A DNA stretch of 64,000 nucleotides from Aradus depressus (Eukaryota; Arthropoda; Insecta; Hemiptera; Aradidae), in contig OY759224.1 of assembly GCA_963662175.1 (NCBI GenBank), forward strand, positions 8,978,550 to 9,042,549, read 5' to 3'. Positions 54,046-64,000 of this stretch are shown here, piece after piece (position 1 is the stretch's first letter; every line of letters starts with the position of its first letter). The position numbers and the translations under genes are program-made. A model generated the notes under the pieces. The model saw nothing but the letters and a program-made list of their open reading frames with translations, was not told the origin of the DNA and searched no databases.

Positions 54046-57000
54046 ATGTCGAACAAATCGTATGTAAGTATATCTGCTCATAACAGTCACTTTTATCTAT
54101 TTTGTTTGTAACGTAATTTTCTAATAAGAAATATTTTGGTAATCACAATATTTTTGAGGATGTCTTCTTATTGGATGTCGACTTCACACACATTTTTATA
54201 TATTAGAGTAGCAGTTTCTGATATACATTCAATAGTCGTTTCAGACTCTCAAGTAGTTGTTATTTCTAAAACTTAAATTGTAAATCTGTTGCAACTGTGA
54301 AGAATTGAACTGAATTTTCAACAAAATGTTTCATTAATTTATGAAGATTTCATTGTGAATTGATGACTAAGACAGATAGGATCTGATGAAAGAGTCTAAT
54401 CAATTATAATTTCTTATTGTGATAAGAAAGCATGATTCATAATTTTAAATCCGATCAATCATAATTATTTTAGCAATAAAATAAAAATGATTATTCGCTA
54501 TTTGAAACATTAATAATAATTAATTGACGAAACTAAATTAATAATAATAATTAAATGTCAGTGTGATAAAATCAAGGGAACCCGAATATAATTCATTTCC
54601 AATTTTCGCAATCAAGTCGCACAAGATTGTATTATTCAATTAGGCTAAAATTTGAAAAGATTATCTGAGACAAAAAAGAACAAAATTGTAGCGCTTTTCA
54701 AAAAAAATGTTCGGAAATAAGTTGTGCTCTATTGTGTTATTTATTTTTTATACAATTTATTAATCTTATTTATTTTTTCTTTGTTCATTTAGACCAAAAA
54801 AAATGCAAAAAAGTCAAAGAAAAGCCAGTTTAAAAAGTTTGCTATTAGCTTAGCGTTATTTTTATTCTCAGCTCTCAGGCTGTATATCGATTGGCTCATT
54901 GATTTCTTCATTTCATTTTTTTACAAAAAAGACGATAATACCAAATTACCATCAGTTAAGGAGATTTTCTTGAAGAAAAGTGCCACAAACTTGGCTCAAA
55001 TGATTAGACACAAAGAGGTAAGTTCTTTAAATGATCATCTTTATCTTGGAGTGATATGTTGTAAGTATAGGGGCCCGCGGAAATTAATTTTTGCAGAAAA
55101 GGATTGTCACTTAGAATATATGAATGTTAGTAGATGTTAGAATGTAACAGGTTGGGCAACGAAATACTACGTTTCTATGATAATGAGTTCTACGTTCGTT
55201 CATCCGTTATGGTTGTACACACAACTTTCGTAGAAAATTATGTAAGTGTACCTTTCTCATTCATGGTTACTAGACATTAAAAGTATAAAAGAGAGGTAAT
55301 TATAGAACAACTTTCTCATTCTTCTTGGGATTACCCTTTTCCATGTTCATATGGCTAGATATTCTCGAACAAGAATGATAGAATTTATGAAACTCGCCGG
55401 GGACATTAAAGCGGCGAAGTATGATAATTAACATTTTTTGCAGAGATATTATGAAACAATAAAAAATAAAGAAAAATGTACATTTTAAAAAAAATATTGT
55501 CCATTTCACAAAATATATATAATATGGGAGTATTTTCAGTATTGCTACCATCTTCAGCCACGACTTAACAAATACTAAATAGAAGTTCAAACCTTCAATT
55601 TGAGACGAAATTTTATTTTTAATGTTTTCTATATTTTAAGACATAATTGTACAGGAGGGTACCGTTTGGATTGTAAACTGGTTGAACTTCCATTTAGTAT
55701 TTGTTAAGTCGTGACTGTAGATGGTAGCAATACCGAAAGTACTCCCATATATATTTTTTGTGAAGTAGACATTATTTAAAAAAAAAAAAAACTTTTTTCT
55801 TTATTTTTTATGGAATATTGAATGTTTAATAAGTAACTATATTATGGGAAGCACCGGGAAAATGGAAATTAAAAGTTGGTACAACGCGGGGAAATGTGTT
55901 TCTTGAAGTTCCGATGATTTAGTTGGTCCCCTGATCAGGTTTCAGCAGTAGGAAGTAGTAGTACTTTATTCCTTTGTTTTTATATTGCAAGTTTTATTTG
56001 AGATATTGCTAATTTGAGAATGTTTTATTTTATATTAAATTATTTAAAAAGTAATAAATTAATTTTAATGCAATTTTTTTTTTTTTAATTTACTTTGGAA
56101 AGGACTTTTTTTGTGTTTAAATCAAACAACAATTTTTTTTTTTAGTAAAATAGCTATAAATTTATGAGTTTTTATATTCCCACTCTAAAACTGTAGGACC
56201 CTATAGATTTTTGAACGAGGAATCCATTTTTCATAATTAAAAAAAAATGGCGGCACCCAATTTTGGCAATTAAAATGGTTCAAAGTTCAAAAAGATAATT
56301 GTTTTAAAAAGTACGGGAAATTTTCTAAAAAAAAAGGAATTTTGAGTTTTCTTTTAGCTTTGCTTCGTTTTCGCGCAATTTAGAATTGCAAAAACGCGAT
56401 TATAGCAGATATCAAGTTTTTGGCTAACTAAGGGAACATTCTCACAAAGTTTGGAGAACAATTTTTTTTTTCATGTACGCTTGAAATATATACCTTATAT
56501 ATTACATGTATGACTTTTACAGATCAGCTCAGAGAAAGTAGTACGAGCATACATTGACAGAATCAAAGAAGTTAATGAGATATTGAACGCAGTGGTTGAT
56601 GAGAGATATGAAGAGGCTATTGAAGAAGCCAAGAACATCGATAAGTTCCTTGCTACCTCAGATCAGACTGTTGAAGATGTCAGGAGAGACAAACCCTTCT
56701 TGGGTGTCCCATTCACCTCAAAAGAAAGCACTTCTGCTAAAGGTAACTAAATTGAGGGGATTTGTGCAAAATCGGTACAAGTTGAGTTATACCGTTTTTC
56801 CGTAACTCAACTAAATAGAAACAGTACCATCAGATACACATACCACTTTAATCTTAGAGAATAATAATGTTATTTAAACAAAGATAATGATAAAAGATAA
56901 GATCTATGGAAAAACTGTATAAATCGATTTATATTGTTTTTCCAAATAAACATCAAGATTTGAGGGCGCCGGTAGCTCAATGCGTGCTTTACTTCTGAGC

Positions 57001-60000
57001 TCAAGAGCGTGGGTTCGTAACCCGACCGAGGCCCTTAGTTTATTTTATCTGGGAGGTAAAATAAACTTAAGCACGCCGTCCTTCGGATGGGACGTTAAGC
57101 GATGGTCCCAAGCCTGTACGATGTCAGGTACTCGTTAAAGACCCCTCCCTAGGTGAATAAAAATTTAGGGTAGGCAAAATTTATGACTCCTACAGTAGAG
57201 TCGGGCTCATGTCCACAAGAGTGACGAAAGAGCGCTCTGGTAGTAGGCGATATGACCTCATAGTTAAAGCCCGGGCATGAGTCATAAAACCTAACCTAAC
57301 CATCAAGAAAGCAAAATTTCCTTGAAACCAATATAAACAAACAAATTCCAGGTAAGTGTATGTGTATATTGTATTGAATACACTTATATAGTCTATACTA
57401 CACGCTATAGTCTATACTATCATGACAGCATCATGGAACATGTAAACAAACTTCGTTCAGTCGATAGAAGATTCTTCAAGCTTCCGGTTCGGTTTCTTAA
57501 ATGAGAGTAGTTCTCGCGCTATTATTTTTTGAATTTACAATAAACATGGAAATTAATGAATTAAATAGTTATCGGAGAGTGATGAAGTGTCTGAAAGTTC
57601 AAATAATTTATCCATGGAAGAAGAAACAGAATCAAAAAATTGAATCAAGGGAAGAAAATTTTGAAAATGCAGACGCACAAAAATATCAAAAAGAAAAAAT
57701 GCTGGAAAATCCTGCATTTCACAATCTGGAATAAATAATTTAAAAAATGTTAAAATTAGCAAAAATAAATAATAAATAGAGTTATAAGCATTTCAAAATG
57801 TTACAATCTAATATATTTTACATTGGTTATTAATATAACTACATAGGTTATTAATGTAACTACATTGGTTATTAATCTGTTGCAATCTAATATATTTTAC
57901 ATTGGTTATTAATATAACTACTATTTTGTTCAATAAAGTTCCTAAAACAGTAGATTTTATAGGTCTGAAAAAGGCTGAAACTGAGCATACACTACAGTTA
58001 ATTGTACTCTCACCAGAGCACATCACCATATAGGCTCATATGCAAATCTTACGTCAAACTGTGCCTTAACATATTTAATTTAGAATTATTTTGTGAAGAT
58101 ATAATTTGATTTTACCGCGTCATCCAGTTACAATGTGCTATAATGGAATAACAGCAAATCAATCAGGCCTAAGAGATAGGCTGAAAATGTTGGCAATTTG
58201 TTCCGTTAATCTTGCTTTGTATTCAAATGTACATCAAAATCAATCCTTCTTAAGTTTAAGGAATGCATGTTTTTTTTTTTTTTTAAATTTGAATATAAGG
58301 ACGAATTTCTGTGTTTTAGGTATGGCTTTTACCTGTGGGCTTGTCTCAAGGAAGACAACGAAAGCGACGGAAGACGCCGAAATAGTGAATCGGATGAAAC
58401 AGAGTGGAGCTATTCTTCTTGCAGTAACCAACATTCCAGAGTTGAATCTGTGGTGCGAAACAAGAAACAATGTCTACGGCCAAACTCAGAACCCTTATGA
58501 CAGTTCGAAGACAGCTGGAGGATCCTCAGGAGGCGAGGTATGTTTCATTGAATACTTCTCTATTATTACTAGTAAATGACAATATAATTGAAATATTAAT
58601 TATATATAAAAAAAAAATGTATGTTTAATGTTTGTTAACTCGTGGCTGAAGATGGTAGCAATACCAAAAGTACTCCCATATTATATATTATTTGTGAAAT
58701 AGACAATATTTTTTAAGAATTTTCTTTATTGACGTGAAAACGTCTATTCGCTCGTTAAGCACAGTGATAGCCGGTCAAAATTTCTTGTGTTACAAAAACT
58801 GTCAGATTTCAATCGATAATAACTACGAGACTAATAATGCAATAACGACGGTTGAGATCACAATGGATAGAGCATGTCTTTACGTGTTTGTTTTGCCGGG
58901 GACGTTATCGGGCTAGTGTGGGCGCCGGCGGATGATTGTTGCGAATTAGCGTTGTATAAAATTAGAAATTAGTGTAGCGTGATAACGCGTTTAGATAGGA
59001 CGTTGATTCGGGTGTCATTGTAAAGAGCTTGAGGAGCACTACTAGGAATCAAAGTGGAACAATAAAAATATTTGCCGAAATATATGTAAAAATCAGTATT
59101 AAATTGAAAATTGCAAAAAAATTGAATATGTCTCGTATGAATCGTAAATATGCGCGGAATTATAGCAAATCAGAGGAAAGCTCGCATCAAAAGGAATTTA
59201 AAAAACCTAAAAAGTCTAGTGCCGAGCAAATAGCTACGGCAGCATCGAAAAGACAATGAAAAAACGGCGCAAAGACGTTTTCACGGAAAATCTACGGCGT
59301 GGGCCTTGACTACGCCTTAATGTGAGTGTATCAGGTAGCCAAGGTGAAGATGTTCCCCTGACCGACATGTACAGCTTGCTAGTTAACATTCCTGTCCAGG
59401 ACATGACACACGACTCTACGGCCTTGGTGACGGCGGACTTAGCCCGGCCTTCATAACACATGTCTCACACTTTTTTATTAAGTGTTTCACAATATCTCTG
59501 CAAAAAAATGTTAAGTATCACATGGTTGTCAATCGTAAAAATCCTCATATTTGGTGAAAATTTAGTTTTGCTGGAGTTTACTTCCTTCTAACATGTATTT
59601 TGGCAGTTCAAGATCGTGGGTTCGTAACCCGACCGAAGGCTGTCAAGTATTTTATCTCTGAAGTACACTTTGAACATGCCGTCCTTCGGATTATACTGTA
59701 CGATATCACCCCTACTCTAGGTGAATAAGATTGGGTAGGCAAAGTTTAGTACTCCTATTGTAGAGTCGGGCTTACGTCCACCTGAGTAACGAAAGAGCAC
59801 TCTGGTAGTAGGCGATATGACCTCGTAGTTAAAGCCCGGGAATGAGTCACAATAACTAACTCTACTTGGAGTAACTTTTACAACCCTTTGAAGGAGATAT
59901 TTATATGGTTCCTGAATCACACCTTTAAATAACAGTACACTTTACTTAACCGTGATAATGATAGGGGCGGTTATCACGGATAAAGCTAAACCACGGTTTA

Positions 60001-63000
60001 TTTAAAATATAAAGTTATTTACTTTTACAAAAAACAAACGAAATAGATTATTTGAGTCAAAACCCAAAAAAAAGTCGAATATAAAAGGAAAAATATGTAT
60101 GGTCACGGGGAATAAATTGGTAAGTCTAAATTCGTGTAATTTCAGTTTTTGGAATAAATAAATTATGTTTGCATCATTATTAATCATATACCTTCTAAAT
60201 CTATAGGAGTGAATGAAAATGAATATTGTTAATCCTTTCTTGGATTTTCCCTTAGTTACCTAATCATTGCCCATCACTTACCTAATTATTTACCATACTT
60301 TTTGAAATACTCTTGAATGATGCCTCTCTAAAGTTGATTTAACCGAAAACACCCTCTTCACTTGGAATAGTCTGCCGTAGTGAATAAATAGTTAAATGCA
60401 GTTATCTTGTGAATGATTCCTCAAAGAAGTAGATTAAGTTGATTTAACCGAGAACATACACAATTTTACGAGATACCAAGAAACCCACATCTTTATAATT
60501 CCGAAAGTATTAGAGTTCTGAGCTCCCAACTTCTTCACAGTGCGCAGATGGCTTGGGAGATGATCACAGTACACTTCACTCATTTTGGCCATTTTATTAA
60601 GGTTACAAAAATTGAACTTGGTTCCGTGCCATTCTAGAACAACTGAAATGATCATAAGTTGACAATCTGTCATGTAAATAAAAAACTCAGTAGGCAACGT
60701 TTCGGAAACAATATATTTCATTCTTCAGGGTCTATTATGACTTTCACCACACACATTCACTCGGAGTCATTATAAGACACTGAAGAAGGAAATAGGCATT
60801 TGAAACGTTGACCAAATACTGAGGTTTTTAAAATTTACACACCAGAACCTCGACTTCCTTTAACATTGAAAAGATACTGACGACTCTATCAACCATCATG
60901 AAACGACCTACTGACAAACATAAATGATTGATTCAAATAGTACACTGTATAATTTACAGGGTGTCTTGATAGTAACGCTCAGTAACAACGAAAATAAGTA
61001 CATTTTTCAAAAATATGAAATTTTTCTCTTATGTCCAGGCTGCTATAGTTTCTGCGTGCGGATCACCTCTTGGTATCGGGACAGACATCGGTGGATCAAC
61101 CAGAATGCCAGCTTATTACTGTGGAGTTTTTGGACATAAGCCTACCACAGGTATGCATTTTTATTATATTTTAATATAATTTTTCAAAAAAATTCCATCT
61201 AACGGAATTTCTTCAATGAATCTCTATAATTAAGAATTAAACCATTTTTTTTCGAGCCATTTGCAATTTGGTACCTAACTATAAAACCTACTTTTTTTTA
61301 TGTCTGAATATATTTCTGCTATCTGTGTCGATAAACATATAAAAACATCTTTATTTCTGTTTCCAGTGCACGAAGCACTCTACACAGCAAAAAAAACATT
61401 AAGGCGTAGTCAAGGTCCACGCCGTAGATTTTCCGTGAAAACGTCGGGATAAAATCATTTTTCATTTTCTTTTCGATGCTGCCGTAGCTCTTGCATTTGC
61501 TCGGCACTAGACTTTTTAGGTTTTTTTAATTCCTTTTGATGCGAGCTTTCCTCTGATTTGCGTTTTCTATAATTCCGATTCATATGAGACGATATCTTTA
61601 ATTTTTTTGCAATTTTCAATTTAATACCGATTTTTACATATATTTTTATTGTTTCACTTCGAGTCTTAGTAGTGCTCCTCAAGCTCTTTACAATGACACC
61701 TGAATCAACTTCCTATCTAAACGCGTTATCACGCTACACTAATTTCTAATTTTACACAACGCTAATTCGCAACAATCATCCGCCGGCGCCCACACTACCC
61801 CGATAACGTCATAGGCAAAACAAACACCTGCAGACATGCTCTAACCATTGTGACCTCAACCGTTGTTATCGCATTATTAGTCTCGTAGTTATTAGCTATT
61901 GAAATCTGACGATTTTTTGTAGTACAAGAAAGATTGACTGGACATCACTGTGCTTAACGAGCGAATAGACGTTTTCACGTCAAAAGTCGTCATTGAATCA
62001 CCGGCGATGTACTTCCTCAGCACGAATTAATCAATTATGTTTCCTCTCTCCCTCCAAAGCCAATATTTAAATTACAAAGTGGCTTCTGAATCCTCATACT
62101 AAATTTTGTGTCGATACATTCATTACATAGGCAGTTATTAGGGTATTTGCCTCGAGCCTCCCGTCTCTGACCTTCTTTTTCCCTTTGACTGATTTTGCGG
62201 AAAATTAATAGATGCTATCCTTATGGGGTTTTGAATTTACATGTGGAATTTCGCGTCAATACATTCATTCAACGGCATATATTCGAATTTTATATTTGTT
62301 TTCGAGGCCGCCGGTAGCTCAGTGGTATGCGTGCTTGTCTGCTGAGCTCAAAATCGTGTGTTCGAAACCCGACCGAGGCCCTTAGTTTATTTTATCTGGG
62401 AGGTAAAATAAACTTAAGCACGCCGTCTTTCGGATGGGACGTTAAGCGATGGTCCCGAGACTGTACGATGTCAGGTACTCTTTAAAGACCCCTAGCCTAG
62501 GTGAATAAAAATTTAGGGTAGGCAAAATTTAGGACTCCCAGTCGGGCTCATGTCCACCAGAGTGAAGAAAGAGCACTCTGGTAGTAGGAGATATGACCTC
62601 GTAGTTAAAGCCCGGGCATGAGTCATAAAACCTAAATCTAAACCTATTCTAGTTTTTGTGATAACCCACCCCCTAATTTCCCCTTCCCTTTGGCCGATTT
62701 GACTGAAAAAAAAATGAGTGTCATCATCCTTAGATCTGGATACACATATAAAATGTTGTGTCGATATATTAATTCTATCGGGAGTTACATTGTTCACACA
62801 CAGACAGGCATTTTTTTCATTTTTGGAAACAGGAGGTCGAAAAAACTGAAATTTTGTTGAAAACTCTACATCGAATTTCTAACTTGTTGCATAACTTCCC
62901 CTGTACTTTGTATAACTGTTGAAGTAAAAACGTGGTATGATAGTTCACAGAATGCGCACTCTCTTTAAGAAGCATTTACGAACTCAGGACAATGGGAAAT

Positions 63001-63241
63001 TTATATTTTATCTCCAGCATTCGTTACACCTTTTTCACATACACACACATTTTTCGATTTGACTAACTATTTTTTTTGTATTTCAGGTTTAATTTCAACT
63101 AAAGGCATGACGTTTCGGACAGGAGAAGAAGGTGACACCATGGTATCCGCTGGTACCATTACACGTTACGCTGATGACATTATTCCATTTTTGAAAGTAC
63201 TTCTGGGAGACAAATGCAGCTTATTGAAGCTAGACTCAAAG
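54046..63241 (+). CDS. FAAH2: Fatty-acid amide hydrolase 2-like amidase, 5' six exons (gene runs off the right edge)
   Basis: This is an amidase-signature serine hydrolase. The family cleaves fatty-acid amides such as anandamide and primary amides, and is membrane-anchored. Exons are 54046-54063, 54793-55017, 56523-56742, 58320-58537, 61039-61150 and 63087-63241, all GT-AG and phase-consistent, giving 317 codons. Residues 1-21 are lysine-rich and residues 22-50 are a hydrophobic segment, the expected N-terminal anchor. Lys148 lies in PFTSKES, Ser223/Ser224 in AGGSSGGE and Ser247 in GTDIGGSTRMP. The spacings 148-223 and 223-247 (75 and 24) equal those of mammalian FAAH Lys142-Ser217-Ser241, so the catalytic triad is intact. 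The last exon in view ends in a GT donor at 63242. About 200 residues should follow outside the window. Introns hold a SINE and two large inverted repeat copies flanking exon 5. Whether it is FAAH2 or another insect paralogue cannot be decided here. Confidence 0.94.
55435..55810. repeat. Inverted pair of Penelope-like termini in FAAH intron 2
   Basis: Left arm (TTTGCAGAGATATTATG...CATCTTCAGCCACGACTTAAC) and right arm (GTTAAGTCGTGACTGTAGATGG...GTACTCCCATATA) are inverse copies around about 100 bp. Single arms of the family occur at 49710-49905 and 58620-58715, with another end at 59475-59515. Confidence 0.65.
56959..57300 (+). mobile_element. SINE family A, full length, with 8-bp TSD
   Basis: Flanked by CATCAAGA at 56951-56958 and 57301-57308, which fixes the SINE ends: 5' TTTGAGGGCGCC and 3' AAAACCTAACCTAAC. 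Part of the A box is deleted (TAGCTCAATGCGTGC). It sits in FAAH intron 3, the only copy whose termini are set by a clear TSD. Confidence 0.88.
57501..57734 (+). other. Unassigned acidic/basic coding-like patch in FAAH intron 3
   Basis: An ATG at 57546 starts MEINELNSYRR. In the next frame SDEVSESSNNLSMEEETE appears, an acidic leader of the kind found at the start of piggyBac-like or other transposases. A frameshift would be needed to join the two. Nothing downstream supports a full gene. Confidence 0.2.
57785..57935. repeat. TTGGTTATTAATATAACTAC tandem repeat
   Basis: A roughly 28-bp unit (ACATTGGTTATTAATATAACT) occurs three to four times, and a larger 83-bp duplication starting TCTAATATATTTTACATTGG repeats at 57807 and 57890. 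In FAAH intron 3. Confidence 0.7.
58733..59325 (+). repeat. Dispersed 600-bp repeat, plus copy, FAAH intron 4
   Basis: Starts GACGTGAAAACGTCTATTCG and includes a GC-rich GGGCGCCGGCGGATGATTG stretch. A short frame at 59131-59259 reads MSRMNRKYARNYSKSEE and then KKPKKSSAEQ. The inverse copy is at 61385-61985. The basic peptide resembles leaders of transposon proteins but cannot be assigned. Confidence 0.75.
59606..59868 (+). mobile_element. SINE family A, partial
   Basis: Begins at the B-box region (GATCGTGGGTTCGTAACCC), carries a deletion around 59690 and ends GAATGAGTCACAATAACTAAC. In FAAH intron 4. Confidence 0.8.
60690..60830. repeat. Pair of opposed hammerhead-like motifs in FAAH intron 4
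   Basis: Minus strand 60728-60700 reads CTGAAGA...GAAACGTTGCC and plus strand 60780-60805 reads CTGAAGA...GAAACGTTGACC. The two face away from each other, like the termini of a Penelope-like element deleted to a stub. Confidence 0.5.
61385..61985 (-). repeat. Dispersed 600-bp repeat, minus copy, FAAH intron 5
   Basis: Inverse homologue of 58733-59325 over essentially its full length, with a few indels. The frame reads MNRNYRKRKSEESSHQKELK, then KKSSAEQMQELRQHRKE. The two copies flank FAAH exon 5. Confidence 0.75.
61985..62930 (-). repeat. Dispersed repeat D, minus copy split by a SINE, FAAH intron 5
   Basis: 61985-62302 and 62637-62930 are the two halves (CACCGGCGATGTACTTCC... CATAACTTCCCCTGTACTTTG). 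The SINE 62303-62636 is inserted between. Confidence 0.7.
62303..62636 (+). mobile_element. SINE family A, full length
   Basis: TTTTCGAGGCCGCCGGTAGC head with intact A box (TAGCTCAGTGG) and B box (GTTCGAAACCC), ending CATAAAACCTAAATC. Inserted into a dispersed repeat in FAAH intron 5. Confidence 0.88.
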
Positions 63242-63864
63242 GTAATATTTAATTTCCTATTGGGAAAGTTATGTTATTATGACAATATTCGAAGTGTTGG
63301 CATTTTTTCATGTTTTAAATGAATAATGAAATGAAAAAAAATTCTGGCATCGAGATCCCCTAAGAATAAATACATACAGAGTCAAAAATATATGGAAGCA
63401 ATGAAATAAAATATCAGTATGCCGTACAAAGAAATAAATACAAAAGTAAATAGATTAGTGTTAATTATGAAGACCATTCCCATCCAGATAATCCCCCCGA
63501 AGATTGAGGTGGCGCTGGCCGAGAGACCTGCTACTGTAGCAAAAATATTTAAGGAGTGCCGGTGATGACCAGCTTCTCCCCTCATGTGATCCTCTTACCT
63601 TCAACTCTCCTCCTTCTTGGCCTGCCTCCACTGCTGGACAGTGATGGGCGGAACGAGAAGGCAGGGGGGATCACTCGAGCCCCCATTAAGTTAGAGGAAT
63701 GGGGATGTCAGAACCGGGTGTGTTTCAAGGGGTCTCGAGTTGAAGGGCTTTCATCCCAAGCTTTCCTAACCTATTCAAAGCCACACCTACTCATTATATA
63801 TATATATATTTACGTTTTAGCTGTTATTTCGGTTCCAAGTTGGTGATTGAGAAACTTTGATTTA
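63242..63864. other. FAAH intron 6 start; GC-richer unassigned block
   Basis: 63470-63780 is clearly GC-richer than its surroundings and open on both strands. Examples are LPSTLLLLGLPPLLDSDG on plus and AGLSASATSIFGGIIW on minus. It may be a fragment of an element that ends with the Jockey-type piece at 63865, but I cannot assign it. Confidence 0.3.
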
Positions 63865-64000
63865 AAGGGGAGAAATAGACGTTATAAACTTCTACTAAGA
63901 CTACTAGACAAAAGATCCAAACTAACTTTGACAACAAAACGACTTATATACAACTCAATACTCAAACCTATGTGGACTTACGGACTTGAACTCTGGGATT
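63865..64000 (+). pseudogene. Jockey-type ORF2 fragment running off the window
   Basis: RRYKLLLRLLDKRSKLTLTTK, then LIYNSILKPMWTYGLELWD up to the last base. It closely resembles the 17922-21772 element (LLKRLLDKRSQLRL...YKTVIRPIWTYGVQLWG). It is probably a 5'-truncated insertion in FAAH intron 6. Confidence 0.8.

Overview
This window is AT-rich, intron-containing animal DNA, most likely from an insect. The evidence is GT-AG spliced genes, a very dense load of hAT, Harbinger, Tigger, Jockey-type and Penelope-like repeats, and a tRNA-derived SINE whose tail ends in CCTAA units like the insect telomere repeat. The species cannot be named from sequence alone.

Only two host genes can be assembled with confidence. 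They lie head to head in the right third of the window. FIBP (acidic FGF intracellular-binding protein) is complete on the minus strand: 8 coding exons between 53331 and 43940, 356 codons, every junction in frame. A fatty-acid amide hydrolase (FAAH2-like amidase) begins at 54046 on the plus strand. Six exons (317 codons) are in the window, including the whole Lys-Ser-Ser catalytic triad, and the C-terminus lies past the right edge. The two start codons are 714 bp apart, so the gap probably holds a shared bidirectional promoter. One further probable host exon, with a signal peptide, is on the minus strand at 15830-15758; the rest of that gene was not found.

Layout. 1-6400: dispersed repeats, a Penelope-like repeat with a hammerhead-like core, a LINE RNase H relic and a small hAT. 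6409-8690: a hAT inside a hAT, the inner one carrying a 38-bp satellite and a 69/138-bp array of tRNA-like B boxes. 8867-13226: a full-length Jockey-type element with both ORFs open. 13.3-15.7 kb: two more hATs. 15.7-23.1 kb: the signal-peptide exon, then satellite-like repeats interrupted by a second full-length Jockey-type element carrying two frameshifts. 23.7-33.5 kb: Penelope-like repeats, a foldback element, LINE fragments and a hAT. 33558-37538: a hAT hosting a smaller hAT and a 2.5-kb palindromic transposon that carries an unusual transposase-like gene. 37.6-43.7 kb: SINEs, a Harbinger and a Tigger fragment. 43.9-64 kb: FIBP and FAAH, with repeats in nearly every long intron.

Many insertions are datable relative to each other because their target-site duplications (TSDs) are still visible. 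For at least eight hAT copies both 8-bp TSDs can be read directly. A recurring theme is inverted, hairpin-forming repeats sharing the core CTGANGA-stem-GAAA, as in Penelope-associated hammerhead ribozymes. All family names come from reading the sequence; no database search was possible.
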